64,000 nucleotides of DNA. Source: Pseudomonas sp. B6002. Lineage in GTDB: Bacteria; Pseudomonadota; Gammaproteobacteria; Pseudomonadales; Pseudomonadaceae. Within the stretch, counting starts at the first letter, position 1, and every line of letters starts with the position of its first letter. Of this stretch, positions 45,120 to 54,084 are shown piece by piece. The notes below the pieces were generated by a model, which searched no databases, was not told the DNA's origin, and worked only from the letters and a program-made list of their open reading frames with translations. The DNA is taken from contig NZ_JACAOY010000019.1 in NCBI RefSeq assembly GCF_013385985.1, positions 50,719-114,718 of the forward strand. Reading direction: 5' to 3'. The translations under genes and the position numbers were made by a program.

Positions 45120-45731
45120 CACTACTCCTCGCGGGTCTTGTATTGCGACCCCTACCTTACCGATGTTTTTCCGGCGAAGGAACATCTACGCCACCCCGTG
45201 CCGGTTCCGACAACGAGAAAACCTATAGCGCTCACAACCAGCACGTAGGGAATAGTAGGCACCATTACTGCAATAGCTCAAGGCGCGCTTGTCATCCCCT
45301 GCCGCTGGAGGTTACAGAAAGGGCTTCGATCAACCGATGACCGATAGCCTGAACATTGCCGGCAGTTGAAGCTTGAGACGAACTGCCGCTCTTAAAGTCA
45401 CCTCTACATGCGCAAAAGATGCCAGCTGAGGTAAAGCCAAGCCGAAGCTAAGTGTCAACGCCGATATATAATTCTTCACCTGTTTAGCCGGCCTAACACA
45501 TGCTGGCCGGACCTTTCAGGCTGGATCCAGTTCCCGGAAAAATGAAAAAAATTGGACGGTTTTTATACAAACCTCCAAAAGATTAGCCAAAATAGATTCG
45601 GCGCAAGAATTTTTTTTGCTTCTTGCGCTACGTCAGTTTACTTACTACAAGTAATGAGTAGTATGTACGCCGGCTATCAGCTCACTCTGAGAAAGTAGCC
45701 ATTTAATAGAAAGTCCTTGAAGGGGAACACG
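45120..45731. other. Long intergenic region upstream of oprI
   Basis: The 612 bp have no credible protein gene on either strand and no RNA gene I recognise. The part from about 45450 is AT-rich and holds the oprI promoter. A perfect 9-bp inverted repeat with a U-rich loop (45601-45628) lies about 100 nt before the oprI start. A second dyad GCCGGCCTAACACATGCTGG CCGG lies at about 45489-45512. The GNAT promoter must lie in the first 100 bp. Confidence 0.55.
45601..45628 (+). promoter_or_regulatory. Perfect dyad upstream of oprI
   Basis: GCGCAAGAA (45601-45609) and TTCTTGCGC (45620-45628) form a perfect 9-bp stem around a loop TTTTTTTTGC. It precedes oprI by about 104 nt. It could be an operator, part of the leader mRNA, or the end of a short transcript; the T tract in the loop rather than after the stem makes an ordinary terminator unlikely. 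Confidence 0.55.
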
Positions 45732-45983
45732 ATGAACAACGTTCTGAAATTCTCTGCTCTGGCTCTGGCCGCAGTTCTGGCTACCGGTTGCAGCAGCGTC
45801 TCCAAAGAAACCGAAGCTCGTCTGACTGCAACTGAAGACGCAGCAGCTCGCTCCCAGGCTCGTGCAGACGAAGCCTACCGTAAAGCTGATGAAGCTCTGG
45901 CTGCTGCTCAAAAAGCACAACAGACTGCTGACGAAGCTAACGAGCGCGCTCTGCGCATGCTTGAAAAAGCTAGCCGCAAGTAA
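45732..45983 (+). CDS. oprI: Major outer-membrane lipoprotein OprI
   Basis: OprI is the Pseudomonas counterpart of Braun lipoprotein. The 83-aa precursor has a signal peptide and lipobox (LATGC, Cys about residue 20), then a continuous coiled-coil helix ([20 protein letters not shown]...) and ends in SRK, whose terminal Lys can be linked to peptidoglycan. AAGGGGA precedes the ATG. Codon use is strongly biased to preferred codons, as expected for one of the most abundant proteins. The next gene encodes an L,D-transpeptidase. Confidence 0.97.
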   Translation: MNNVLKFSALALAAVLATGCSSVSKETEARLTATEDAAARSQARADEAYRKADEALAAAQKAQQTADEANERALRMLEKASRK

Positions 45984-46004
45984 TAATCCCTCGGGGTTGT
46001 TATC

Positions 46005-46035
46005 AAGCCGATCCATTTATGGATCGGCTTTTTTA
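46005..46035 (+). terminator. Terminator of oprI
   Basis: AAGCCGATCCA (46005-46015) pairs with TGGATCGGCTT (46020-46030), followed by TTTTATT. A strong stem as expected for a highly expressed gene. Confidence 0.94.
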
Positions 46036-46067
46036 TTGCCCAAGGTTTTGTACCTGAACCGCGGGCA

Positions 46068-46091
46068 ATAAAAAGCCCGCCGTAGCGGGCT
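46068..46091 (-). terminator. Terminator of the L,D-transpeptidase gene
   Basis: On the minus strand AGCCCGC-TACG-GCGGGCT (46091-46074) is followed by TTTTATT. It lies 15 nt past the stop at 46107. Confidence 0.9.
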
Positions 46092-46106
46092 GTTAATCGA
46101 ACAGCG

Positions 46107-47075
46107 TTACTGCTGCAGGTCGATCGGCGCGCTGGCTGCGACCGAAGCTGCACCCGGCACACCGATTTCCGTGGGCAACCCGTCTTCCGCCGCGACCACA
46201 TCACGCACCTGGTCCCAGTTGACCCGCAGGTTATTGGCCAGGTCTTCACGCTTGAGCAGCGCGTTGATGACGGCCGTGTGCTTGTCGACCACCGACGGTG
46301 TGCCATCGTCGTTCAGCGGCGTATGCGCTTCCAGATACACCTTGCCACCACTGCTGCCGAACTTGTACGCGTCGTTGATGATGCGCACCGACGTACCGAC
46401 CGGCACCATGCCCGCCATTTCCAGCACATTGTTGTTGAACATGCGGAAGCAGCCGTGGCTTGTACGCGTGCCGATACCAAATTTCATGTTGGAACCGTGG
46501 ATCAGGTAACCCGGCGTGCCCAGGGTGAACTTGAACGGCCCCAACGGGTTGTCCGGACCGGCAGGCACCACGTTGGGCAACGGGTCGCCATTGGCGGCGT
46601 GCTCGGCCTTGATCGAGGCGGGTGGCGTCCAGGTCGGGTTGGGGGTCTTGGCGATGATGCTGGTGTGGGCGATCGGCGAGCCCCAACCCTCACGGCCAAT
46701 ACCCAGCGGGAAGGTGTAGACCACGTTCTGCCCTTTCGGGAAGTAGTAGAGCCGGTACTCCGCCAGGTTGATCACAATGCCTTCACGCGGGCCGGGCGGC
46801 AGGATGAAGCGGGTCGGCAATACAATTTCGGTACCGGCGCCGGGCAACCAGGCGTCCACGCCGGGGTTGGCCGCGACCATCTCCGAATAGCCCAGGTCAT
46901 AGGTGGTGCCAAGGTCGGCAAAGGTGTCTTCGTACTTGGCCTTGATCACCTGGACCTGACCGACGATATCTTCACCTGGCGGCGGCAAAGGCAACTGCAA
47001 GGCTGCTGCCGAACCTGCGGCGCAAAGGGCAGCAAGAGACAGGCAGCAGGTAACGACGGAAAGGCGCGACAACAT
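46107..47075 (-). CDS. L,D-transpeptidase (YkuD family)
   Basis: The 322-aa periplasmic enzyme has a signal peptide (MLSRLSVVTCCLSLAALCAA...), a LysM-like N-terminal part (YEDTFADLGTTYDLGYSEMVAANPG) and a YkuD domain with the catalytic HGSN...TSHGCFRM motif. Such enzymes make 3-3 crosslinks or attach lipoprotein to peptidoglycan. Opposite oprI, it is a natural candidate for OprI anchoring (ErfK/YbiS/YcfS type). Start at ATG 47075 with AAGGA upstream; the open frame continues upstream without a signal peptide. Confidence 0.92.
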   Translation of the reverse strand: MLSRLSVVTCCLSLAALCAAGSAAALQLPLPPPGEDIVGQVQVIKAKYEDTFADLGTTYDLGYSEMVAANPGVDAWLPGAGTEIVLPTRFILPPGPREGIVINLAEYRLYYFPKGQNVVYTFPLGIGREGWGSPIAHTSIIAKTPNPTWTPPASIKAEHAANGDPLPNVVPAGPDNPLGPFKFTLGTPGYLIHGSNMKFGIGTRTSHGCFRMFNNNVLEMAGMVPVGTSVRIINDAYKFGSSGGKVYLEAHTPLNDDGTPSVVDKHTAVINALLKREDLANNLRVNWDQVRDVVAAEDGLPTEIGVPGAASVAASAPIDLQQ

Positions 47076-47157
47076 CCGGAAAATCCTTCGCAGAACGACG
47101 GGTAGGGAAAAATTGATTGTATACGCGAAGCGAACTTCAAGCACCACGCGGGCGGCG

Positions 47158-47451
47158 TTACAGCTCGAAGCGCAGCTCCGGCCAGATCGGCGGCGTACCG
47201 CGTTTCTGAGACTCGAGAATCGCCCTGCACAGCGGGCACAGGCGTTGGTCCTGGAAGATCGAGCGATCCACCGATGACCAGCGCGGCTGGGCCGGCAGCA
47301 ACGTCCCGCAGAGCGTGCGGTCAATCGAGCCACCCAGCTCCAATTGACGCGCGACCAGATGCACCCGGACTTCCTGGCAGGCGAACAGATCCAACTGCTC
47401 GTCAGGCTCGATCAGTTGGTAGTTGAACAGGGACCAGGCAGGACGCGACAT
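47158..47451 (-). CDS. Small Cys-containing hypothetical protein
   Basis: The 97-aa protein is not one I recognise beyond its conserved position near tesA. It has CPLC near the C-terminus (RLCPLCRAIL) plus two other cysteines (LFACQEV, RTLCGTL), which could form a zinc site. No signal peptide or membrane helix. It is 82 nt upstream of the L,D-transpeptidase start on the same strand. Confidence 0.7.
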   Translation of the reverse strand: MSRPAWSLFNYQLIEPDEQLDLFACQEVRVHLVARQLELGGSIDRTLCGTLLPAQPRWSSVDRSIFQDQRLCPLCRAILESQKRGTPPIWPELRFEL

Positions 47452-47509
47452 CGGGGGCTCCAGATCGGGGGGGCGCCACCTTAGCCGAAAGCCTGCCGGT
47501 AGAAAAGCG

Positions 47510-48115
47510 TCATAGCAGCGGTTTTAGCGTCGGCCAGACATTTTCCAGCAACTTGCCCTGGGCGCCGACGGCCGGGTGCAATCCATCAGCCTGCATCAAC
47601 TCCGGATGACCACCGATGCCGTCCAGGAAAAACGGCACCAGCGGCACGTCTTTCTCCTTGGCCAGGGTGCCATAGACTTCGGCAAAGGCGTTGGTGTAGC
47701 GCGGGCCATAATTGGGTGGCAGCTGCATCCCCAGCAACAGCACCTTGGCACCGATGGCTTTGGAGCGGTCGATCATCGAAGCAAGATTTTGTTGCAATTG
47801 CGCCGGTGGCTGACCCCGCAGGCCATCGTTGCCGCCCAACTCGATGATCACGACTTCGGGTTTATGCTCTGCAAGTGCCGCCGGCAGCCGCGCCAGGCCT
47901 CCGGCACTGGTGTCACCGCTGATGGACGCGTTGACCACTTTATCGTCGAAACCTTCCTGCTTGAGCCGTTGCTCGAGCAGTGCGACCCACCCTTTGCGGG
48001 TATCCAGGCCGAAACCGGCACTGATACTATCGCCAACGATCAGGACTGTACCCGCCGCTGCGTTCTGGGCCATGCACATCAAGGCCAGGCCAGCACTCAA
48101 AAACCACATTCGCAT
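47510..48115 (-). CDS. tesA: Periplasmic thioesterase/lysophospholipase TesA
   Basis: The 201-aa GDSL hydrolase cleaves acyl-CoA and lysophospholipid in the periplasm. It has a signal peptide (MRMWFLSAGLALMCMAQNAAA), block I VLIVGDSISAGFG with the catalytic Ser, block III ELGGNDGLRG and the catalytic Asp-His in QADGLHPAV. Start at ATG 48115. It diverges from an ABC ATPase gene only 10 bp away, the same arrangement as tesA-ybbA in E. coli. Confidence 0.96.
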   Translation of the reverse strand: MRMWFLSAGLALMCMAQNAAAGTVLIVGDSISAGFGLDTRKGWVALLEQRLKQEGFDDKVVNASISGDTSAGGLARLPAALAEHKPEVVIIELGGNDGLRGQPPAQLQQNLASMIDRSKAIGAKVLLLGMQLPPNYGPRYTNAFAEVYGTLAKEKDVPLVPFFLDGIGGHPELMQADGLHPAVGAQGKLLENVWPTLKPLL

Positions 48116-48125
48116 CGGATTCTCC

Positions 48126-48809
48126 ATGGGCGCAAGCATTCTCACCGCGCGGAACCTTAGCAAAGTGGTTCCCAGCGCGGAAGGTGAACTGACTATCCTG
48201 CACGAACTGAGCCTGGAACTGAACAAGGGCGACAGCCTGGCCATCGTCGGCAGTTCCGGTTCCGGCAAATCCACCCTCCTCGGCCTTCTGGCCGGCCTCG
48301 ACCTGCCCAGCAGCGGTGAAGTCACCCTCGCCGGCCAAGCCTTGAGTACCCTCGATGAAGACCAGCGCGCACGCATCCGTGCCGAGCACGTCGGCTTCGT
48401 CTTTCAATCCTTCCAATTGCTCGACAGCCTCAACGCCCTGGAAAACGTCATGCTGCCGCTGGAGCTGGACGGTCGCAAAGACGCCCGCGAGCGCGCCAGA
48501 CACCTGCTTGAGCGTGTAGGCCTGGGCCAACGCCTGACCCACTCGCCGCGCCAACTTTCCGGTGGCGAACAACAACGGGTGGCAATTGCCCGTGCCTTTG
48601 CCGCCGAACCGGACGTGCTGTTTGCCGATGAACCCACCGGCAACCTCGACAGCCACACCGGCGAGCGCATCAGCGACCTGCTGTTCGAACTCAATAAAGA
48701 GAGCGGCACGACCCTGGTGCTGGTCACCCACGACGAGCGCCTGGCCCACCGTTGCCGACGCCTGATCCGCCTTGAAGCCGGCCTGATGGTCGCACCCCTG
48801 GAGCCTTGA
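48126..48809 (+). CDS. ABC transporter ATP-binding protein (YbbA/LolD-like)
   Basis: The 227-aa ATPase has canonical motifs: Walker [11 protein letters not shown]-loop FVFQSFQLL, signature [14 protein letters not shown], Walker [13 protein letters not shown] and H-loop [10 protein letters not shown]. It is of the MacB/LolD/YbbA group that drives mechanotransmission rather than transmembrane transport. Its stop overlaps the start of the permease gene by one base. The divergent tesA gene suggests a link with lipid or envelope turnover; the substrate is unknown. Confidence 0.94.
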   Translation: MGASILTARNLSKVVPSAEGELTILHELSLELNKGDSLAIVGSSGSGKSTLLGLLAGLDLPSSGEVTLAGQALSTLDEDQRARIRAEHVGFVFQSFQLLDSLNALENVMLPLELDGRKDARERARHLLERVGLGQRLTHSPRQLSGGEQQRVAIARAFAAEPDVLFADEPTGNLDSHTGERISDLLFELNKESGTTLVLVTHDERLAHRCRRLIRLEAGLMVAPLEP

Positions 48810-51319
48810 TGGCACGTTTGCCGCTGTTGCGCCTGTTCAGCCTTGCCATGCGCCAATTGCTGCGCGACGCCCGCGCCGGTGAATTGCGCGTGCTGTTTTT
48901 CGCCTTGCTGGTGGCTGTGGCCGCCAGCACGGCCATCGGTTATTTCGGGGCGCGTCTCAACGGCGCCATGCTGTTGCGCGCCACCGAGTTCCTTGGGGCC
49001 GACCTGGTGCTGGAGGGCAGTTCGCCCGCACGCCCCGAGCAAATCAAATCCGGGACCGAGCTGGGCCTGGATCACGCACGCATCGTCGAGTTCTCCAGTG
49101 TGATCGCTGCCGACAGCGGCATTCAGCTGTCGAGCATCAAGGCCGTCAACGAGCAGTACCCGCTGCGTGGAGAACTGAAAAGCGCCGCCGAACCCTATGG
49201 GGCCGAAACGCCCGGCGGCGGCCCCAAGCCCGGCGAAGCCTGGGTGGAAGCACGGCTGCTGACTGCGCTGAACCTGAAGGTCGGCGACAGCATCGATGTC
49301 GGCATGAAAACCCTACGCCTTGCGCGCATCCTCACCTATGAGCCCGACCGAGCCGGCAACTTCTACAGCCTCACGCCACGGGTGATGATCAACCTGTCGG
49401 ACCTGGACGCCACCGGCGTGGTCCAGCCAGGCAGTCGCGTGAGCTACCGCGAACTGTGGCGCGCCCCCCAGGGCAGCACGGCGCTGCAAACCTACCGCGA
49501 CCTGGTCAAGCCGGGGCTTGCTGCCAACCAGCGCCTGCAGGATTCGCGCGATGGCAACCAGCAAATCGGCGGCGCTCTGGGCAAGGCCGAGCGCTACCTG
49601 AACATGGCCAGCCTGGTTGCGGTGCTGCTGGCCGGTGTGGCGGTGGCATTGTCCGCCAACCGCTTTGCCAGCCGTCGCTTCGATGCCAGTGCCTTGTTGC
49701 GCTGCCTCGGGCTGTCACGACGCGAAGCTATGCTGCTGTTCAGCCTGCAACTGGCCGTACTGGGCCTGCTGGCGAGTCTCGCCGGCGCGCTGCTGGGCTG
49801 GCTGGCGCAATTTGGCCTGTTCTACTTCCTGCATGATTTGCTGCCCGCTGATGTGCCACCAGGTGGGCTGCTGCCCGCCGTCGCGGGCATCGGCACCGGG
49901 CTGGTCGCCCTCGCCGGCTTTGCCCTGCCGCCACTGGCTGCGCTGGGCCGCGTGCCACCGTTGCGCGTGTTGCGTCGCGACCTGCTGCCGATCCCGTCCA
50001 GCACCTGGATGGTCTACGGTGCGGCATTGTTCGCCCTGGGCCTGATCATGTGGCGCCTGAGCCTCGACCTGGTGCTGACCTTCGCGCTTCTGGGCGGCGG
50101 TGTCATCGCTGCGCTGATACTGGGTGGCTTGCTCCTGCTGCTGTTGCAAAGCTTGCGGCGGCTGCTGGCGCGTGCGTCCCTGCCGTGGCGCCTGGGCCTT
50201 GGCCAGTTGTTGCGCCACCCACTGGCAGCAGCCGGTCAATCCCTGGCGTTTGGGCTGATCTTGTTATCCATGGGTTTGATTGCCTTGTTGCGCGGCGAAC
50301 TGCTCGACACCTGGCAGAACCAGTTGCCGAAGGATGCGCCCAACTATTTCGCCCTGAATATACTGCCGGCCGACAAGGACGCCTTTGGTGCCCGCTTGCT
50401 GGAAGTGCAAGCGCAATCAGCGCCACTGTATCCGGTGGTGCCGGGCCGGTTGATCAGCATCAACGGCGCGCCGGTGCAGGAAATCGTCAGCAAGGACTCC
50501 AGCGGCGACCGCGCCGTCCAGCGTGACTTGAGCCTGACGTGGGCTGCGGACTTGCCGCCAGGCAACGTCCTGACTGCTGGTTCCTGGTGGTCGCAGCAAC
50601 CGGGCGATGGAGTACCAGGCGTGTCGGTAGAAGCCAAGGTTGCCGAGAGCCTGAAGCTCAAGCTCGACGATCACCTGGTCTTTACCGTTGGCGGGGAAAA
50701 CCGCGAAGCGCGGGTAACCAGCCTGCGCACCATCAACTGGGACAACTTCCAGCCCAACTTCTTCATGATCTTCCAGCCGGGTACCCTGAAGGACCTGCCG
50801 GCCACTTACCTCACCAGCTTCTACCTGGCGCCAGGCCATGACCAACAGATCGTCGACCTCTCCCGGGCCTTCCCGGCGGTGACTATCCTGCAGGTCGAGG
50901 CATTGCTCGAACAGCTGCGCAGCATCCTCGCCCAGGTGACCCTGGCAGTAGAGTATGTGCTGCTGTTTGTGCTGGCCGCCGGGATGGCCGTGCTGTTCTC
51001 GGGCTTGCAAGCCACCCTGGACGAACGGATTCGCCAGGGCGCGCTGTTACGGGCGCTGGGTGCCGAACGCAAGCTGCTGGTCAAGGCGCGGCGCATCGAG
51101 TTCGGCTTGCTGGGGGCGGTCAGCGGCTTGCTGGCAGCATTGGGCACGGAGCTGGTAACACTGGTGTTGTACCGCTACGCCTTTGACCTGGCCTGGCAAC
51201 CTCACCCATGGCTGTTGCTGCTGCCTGTGATCGGAGCGGTGCTGATCGGCGGAGCCGGTGTATTCGGTACACGCCGAGCGCTGAACGCCAGCCCGTTGAC
51301 GGTGCTGCGCGAAGGCTGA
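48809..51319 (+). CDS. ABC transporter permease (YbbP-like)
   Basis: The 836-aa inner-membrane protein has a membrane helix near the N-terminus, a large periplasmic region, then the FtsX-like four-helix core repeated twice (about 265-430 and 715-836), with two central helices at about 430-500 ([19 protein letters not shown]). This ten-helix FtsX-type architecture is that of YbbP. It is translationally coupled to the ATPase. A strong hairpin follows. Confidence 0.93.
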   Translation: MARLPLLRLFSLAMRQLLRDARAGELRVLFFALLVAVAASTAIGYFGARLNGAMLLRATEFLGADLVLEGSSPARPEQIKSGTELGLDHARIVEFSSVIAADSGIQLSSIKAVNEQYPLRGELKSAAEPYGAETPGGGPKPGEAWVEARLLTALNLKVGDSIDVGMKTLRLARILTYEPDRAGNFYSLTPRVMINLSDLDATGVVQPGSRVSYRELWRAPQGSTALQTYRDLVKPGLAANQRLQDSRDGNQQIGGALGKAERYLNMASLVAVLLAGVAVALSANRFASRRFDASALLRCLGLSRREAMLLFSLQLAVLGLLASLAGALLGWLAQFGLFYFLHDLLPADVPPGGLLPAVAGIGTGLVALAGFALPPLAALGRVPPLRVLRRDLLPIPSSTWMVYGAALFALGLIMWRLSLDLVLTFALLGGGVIAALILGGLLLLLLQSLRRLLARASLPWRLGLGQLLRHPLAAAGQSLAFGLILLSMGLIALLRGELLDTWQNQLPKDAPNYFALNILPADKDAFGARLLEVQAQSAPLYPVVPGRLISINGAPVQEIVSKDSSGDRAVQRDLSLTWAADLPPGNVLTAGSWWSQQPGDGVPGVSVEAKVAESLKLKLDDHLVFTVGGENREARVTSLRTINWDNFQPNFFMIFQPGTLKDLPATYLTSFYLAPGHDQQIVDLSRAFPAVTILQVEALLEQLRSILAQVTLAVEYVLLFVLAAGMAVLFSGLQATLDERIRQGALLRALGAERKLLVKARRIEFGLLGAVSGLLAALGTELVTLVLYRYAFDLAWQPHPWLLLLPVIGAVLIGGAGVFGTRRALNASPLTVLREG

Positions 51320-51325
51320 AACGAC

Positions 51326-51359
51326 GATGGCCCGCGCACTGTCCGGTGCGCGGGCCATC
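51326..51359. terminator. Hairpin between convergent ybbP-like gene and greB
   Basis: GATGGCCCGCGCAC (51326-51339) and GTGCGCGGGCCATC (51346-51359) form a perfect 14-bp stem with a 6-nt loop. There is no clear T tract on either side, but its position 6 nt after both stop codons marks it as the transcript end for the two genes. Confidence 0.75.
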
Positions 51360-51364
51360 AATGG

Positions 51365-51838
51365 TTACTTCACATACTCGATACCGGTGATCCACCAGCA
51401 CACTTCCCCGCCTGGGGTCTGCACAATGGCCTCATCGTCTACCTCCTTGCGCAGCAAGGCCCTGGCCATGGGCGAATCGATGGAGATGTAATCCATCCGG
51501 TCGTAAATCTCGTCATACCCGACGATGCGAAAGCGCTTGGTCTCGCCCGCCTCGTTTTCAATATCGACCCACGCACCGAAGAACACCTTGCCCTCCTGCT
51601 CGGGCATGTACTCCACAACCCGCATGTCTTCCAGGCGCTTGCGCAGGTAGCGCACCCGCCGATCAATCTCGCGCAGCAGTTTCTTGTTGTACTGGTAATC
51701 GGCGTTTTCACTGCGATCCCCCAGGGACGCCGCCCAAGTCACCTTGCGGGTAGTGTCCGGGCGCTTTTCCCGCCACAGGTAATCCAGCTCTTTTTTCAGC
51801 GCTTCATGACCTTCTTTGGTAATCAGCTTGGTACTCAA
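51365..51838 (-). CDS. greB: Transcript cleavage factor GreB
   Basis: GreB rescues backtracked RNA polymerase by stimulating transcript cleavage. The protein (157 aa from the TTG at 51838) has the coiled-coil arm with the acidic tip (SLGDRSENADYQYNKKLLREIDRRVRYL) and the C-terminal domain KVFFGAWVDIENEAG...SIDSPMARALL. TTG 51838 gives the family start STKLITKEGHEALK with GGGGA upstream; ATG 51865 would add nine residues. Monocistronic. Confidence 0.93.
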   Translation of the reverse strand: MSTKLITKEGHEALKKELDYLWREKRPDTTRKVTWAASLGDRSENADYQYNKKLLREIDRRVRYLRKRLEDMRVVEYMPEQEGKVFFGAWVDIENEAGETKRFRIVGYDEIYDRMDYISIDSPMARALLRKEVDDEAIVQTPGGEVCWWITGIEYVK

Positions 51839-51970
51839 ACGCTTGCATCCCCAGGCAAAGTCCAACGGTGCCGATCCGCCAAGGCTTCATGCCCTGGCGT
51901 CGGCTGGTTGAGTCGATGATAAATGAACCACGCAAAGTAGCCAGTTCAGTGAGCCATTCGCCGCCCCCCC

Positions 51971-52909
51971 TCAACCTTCCAGGGACTGATCCAACTCTGC
52001 GAGTACACCTCGCAGGCTCGATTGCAGCTGCGACAGGTGGGCCGTCATCCGCGCCTGTTCCTGGGTTTTCTGGCTGACCTCCAACGCTCGCGTATCCAAT
52101 GTGGCAGCACGTTGGTCCAGCTCACGGCTGCGCTCATCCATCGTGCCTTGCTCCTGTCGCAGCCTCGCGTGCCACTGCTCGAGCATCGACTCACGCTCTG
52201 TTATCGCAAGCTTCTGGTGTGTCAGCTCCTGGGCAACCCGGGCAAGATTGGTCAGCGTACTGTCCACCTCGACCAACGAGGCATGGTCCATCTGCGCGTG
52301 AACGACCGGCTGCACGGGCGGTGCCACTACGGCGCACTGCGGGATGACTTCAACAGGCGGATCTGGAAGTGGCTGCTCCACAGGCTGCGGCGGATCGACA
52401 TCTTTGGGGGGCGAGGTCATTTGCGACGAGAAACGAATGGACGGCACGATCAATGAAGCACTTTCGATAGCCGGCAGCACAGGGGCAGACATGCCCAAGG
52501 TAATCACTTTCATCACCAGGGCTTTCTTGATGATCACCGAGTGATGGTCTTCAGGCCTGGCAGGTGGCAACTTGCAGCCCTTCAAATCAATGAAGTGATA
52601 CGGGACCGATGCCTCCACACCTCCCGCTTTAGCACCTGATCCTGCCGCCACCATCAGGATTTGTTTAAACACATGCATGGCCGCCTGCAGGTCTTCCTTG
52701 GCGTCCACACCACTCAAGAAATACCGATCGTGTTTTTTGCGCAACGCAGCAATGTAGACCCTGGAACTCCCTGGCTCCATTTCCTCATCCAGGCTGTAGA
52801 CAAGAAAATTGGACGCGGCTTGAGCAACAGCGAACCCACAGAGCAATGCACCGTTGACGGGCGCATCCTGACCGCCACGTTCAAGAACAAGGGTACGTAG
52901 AAGCATCAT
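51971..52909 (-). CDS. Unknown protein: globular N-domain, Pro-rich linker, coiled coil
   Basis: I do not recognise this 312-aa protein. Residues 1-150 look like a globular alpha/beta domain (MEPGSSRVYIAALRKKHDRYFLSGVDAKEDLQAA... VPYHFIDLKGC). Residues 165-205 are Pro-rich (PPKDVDPPQPVEQPLPDPPV). Residues 215-312 form a long heptad-type coiled coil (ESMLEQWHARLRQEQGTMDE). No signal peptide or obvious membrane helix. It diverges from the Gld-like ABC operon across an AT-rich region with a palindrome, which suggests shared regulation. Tandem ATGs at 52909 and 52906. Confidence 0.7.
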   Translation of the reverse strand: MMLLRTLVLERGGQDAPVNGALLCGFAVAQAASNFLVYSLDEEMEPGSSRVYIAALRKKHDRYFLSGVDAKEDLQAAMHVFKQILMVAAGSGAKAGGVEASVPYHFIDLKGCKLPPARPEDHHSVIIKKALVMKVITLGMSAPVLPAIESASLIVPSIRFSSQMTSPPKDVDPPQPVEQPLPDPPVEVIPQCAVVAPPVQPVVHAQMDHASLVEVDSTLTNLARVAQELTHQKLAITERESMLEQWHARLRQEQGTMDERSRELDQRAATLDTRALEVSQKTQEQARMTAHLSQLQSSLRGVLAELDQSLEG

Positions 52910-53157
52910 GATAGACAGGCCTCACTATAAAAAGAACAACATCACATAAACATTCGATAAACAGCCAACCAGTAATAAGCATCAGAACAAAACAATTGTT
53001 TCAGCGAACAATCAAGCCAAGCGTAGGATTTGCCTTATAAATCCAGGCGCGCATTCCCAATCAAAATAAACGAACGTACCCTCTTTTAAATCGCGCACTA
53101 CTGCACGCACGCTTATGGCACCACTCAAATGCTCTACCACACTTGTTCGGTAAAATA
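52910..53157. promoter_or_regulatory. AT-rich divergent control region with palindrome
   Basis: This 248-bp stretch is clearly AT-richer than the rest of the window and has no gene. It contains the 12-bp perfect palindrome AAACAATTGTTT (52990-53001) and a related half site GAACAATC (53007-53014), candidates for an operator serving both the coiled-coil gene and the ABC operon. Specific -35/-10 assignments would be guesses. Confidence 0.5.
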
Positions 53158-54084
53158 ATGATCGAAATAAGCAACCTGACAAAAACCCTGGGTAAAAAAC
53201 GCATCATCAGTGAGTTGTCACTTCGTGTTAAGCATCAGGAATGCGTGGGTCTGCTGGGTGGCAGTGGTGCGGGTAAAACCACACTTCTCAATTTAATAGC
53301 TGGTGTGATGAAACCGACAGCGGGCGATATAAAGATTCAGGAATTCAATACCAGGCTTCATCCACTTCAAGTAAAAAAGCGCATTGGCTATCAACGTGAA
53401 ACGGCACTTTGCCACCCCACAATGTCAGTCAACAGCTTTCTCAACTTCATTGCCTCCCTGCACGGGCTCAGGGGCGCTGAAAAACGCCGTCGCATTGACC
53501 TTGCGGCTTCACGCCTGGCACTTTGGCCCGTGCTGGATTACCCCATCGATACCCTTCCGATGGGACTGAAACGCAAGGTGGCCATAGCCCAGGCCATCCT
53601 TCATGATCCCGACGTGCTACTGCTTGACGATCCAACCGCAGGGCTCGCGCCCGATCAACAAAACAAGCTCATCGCGCTTATCCGATCCCTGGCCGAAGAG
53701 ATGGCCGTCATCGTCACCTCCCGCCAAGGTGATGAGTTGGCCACCGTGTGCACCCGCGCGCTAGTCCTTGCAGGTGGACACCTGGTTGCCGATGCTCCGT
53801 TTACTCAGTTGCAACGCACTTCTCGCCACTCCCAAGCCATCACGCTGGCCTGCGATATCCCTCTGGACCTGCTGGCATTGGCCGTCTTACCAGGCGTCGC
53901 CGGAATCGAAGTGAATCATGACGCCCCCGGAACCGTGACTGTTCTTGCGCTGCCAGGGCACGCTATCTATCTCCCCATAAATGCCCTTATCGCAAACAGA
54001 GGGTGGAACATAACAGCCGTGAACCTGGAGCCCGGGCGCGTGGGTGATGTGGTTGATCATCTGAGCCAGGGGAGCCCACTATGA
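53158..54084 (+). CDS. Gld-like ABC transporter ATP-binding protein, atypical motifs
   Basis: The 308-aa protein has an ABC ATPase domain (residues 1-215) of the ABC-2/GldA type and a C-terminal extension of about 90 residues. Walker A GGSGAGKTT and the Q-loop (IGYQRE) are normal. Three other sites deviate: the signature is LPMGLKRKVAIAQA (not LSGGQ), Walker B ends LLLDDP with Asp for the catalytic Glu, and the H-loop is TSRQGDE without His. ATPase activity may be weak or partner-dependent. It starts at ATG 53158 and overlaps the permease gene by 4 nt (ATGA). Confidence 0.88.
   Translation: MIEISNLTKTLGKKRIISELSLRVKHQECVGLLGGSGAGKTTLLNLIAGVMKPTAGDIKIQEFNTRLHPLQVKKRIGYQRETALCHPTMSVNSFLNFIASLHGLRGAEKRRRIDLAASRLALWPVLDYPIDTLPMGLKRKVAIAQAILHDPDVLLLDDPTAGLAPDQQNKLIALIRSLAEEMAVIVTSRQGDELATVCTRALVLAGGHLVADAPFTQLQRTSRHSQAITLACDIPLDLLALAVLPGVAGIEVNHDAPGTVTVLALPGHAIYLPINALIANRGWNITAVNLEPGRVGDVVDHLSQGSPL

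Noticed and set aside
45120-45731. A tRNA or known small RNA in the gap before oprI
   Set aside because: I could not fold a cloverleaf or recognise a known RNA; only isolated dyads are visible.
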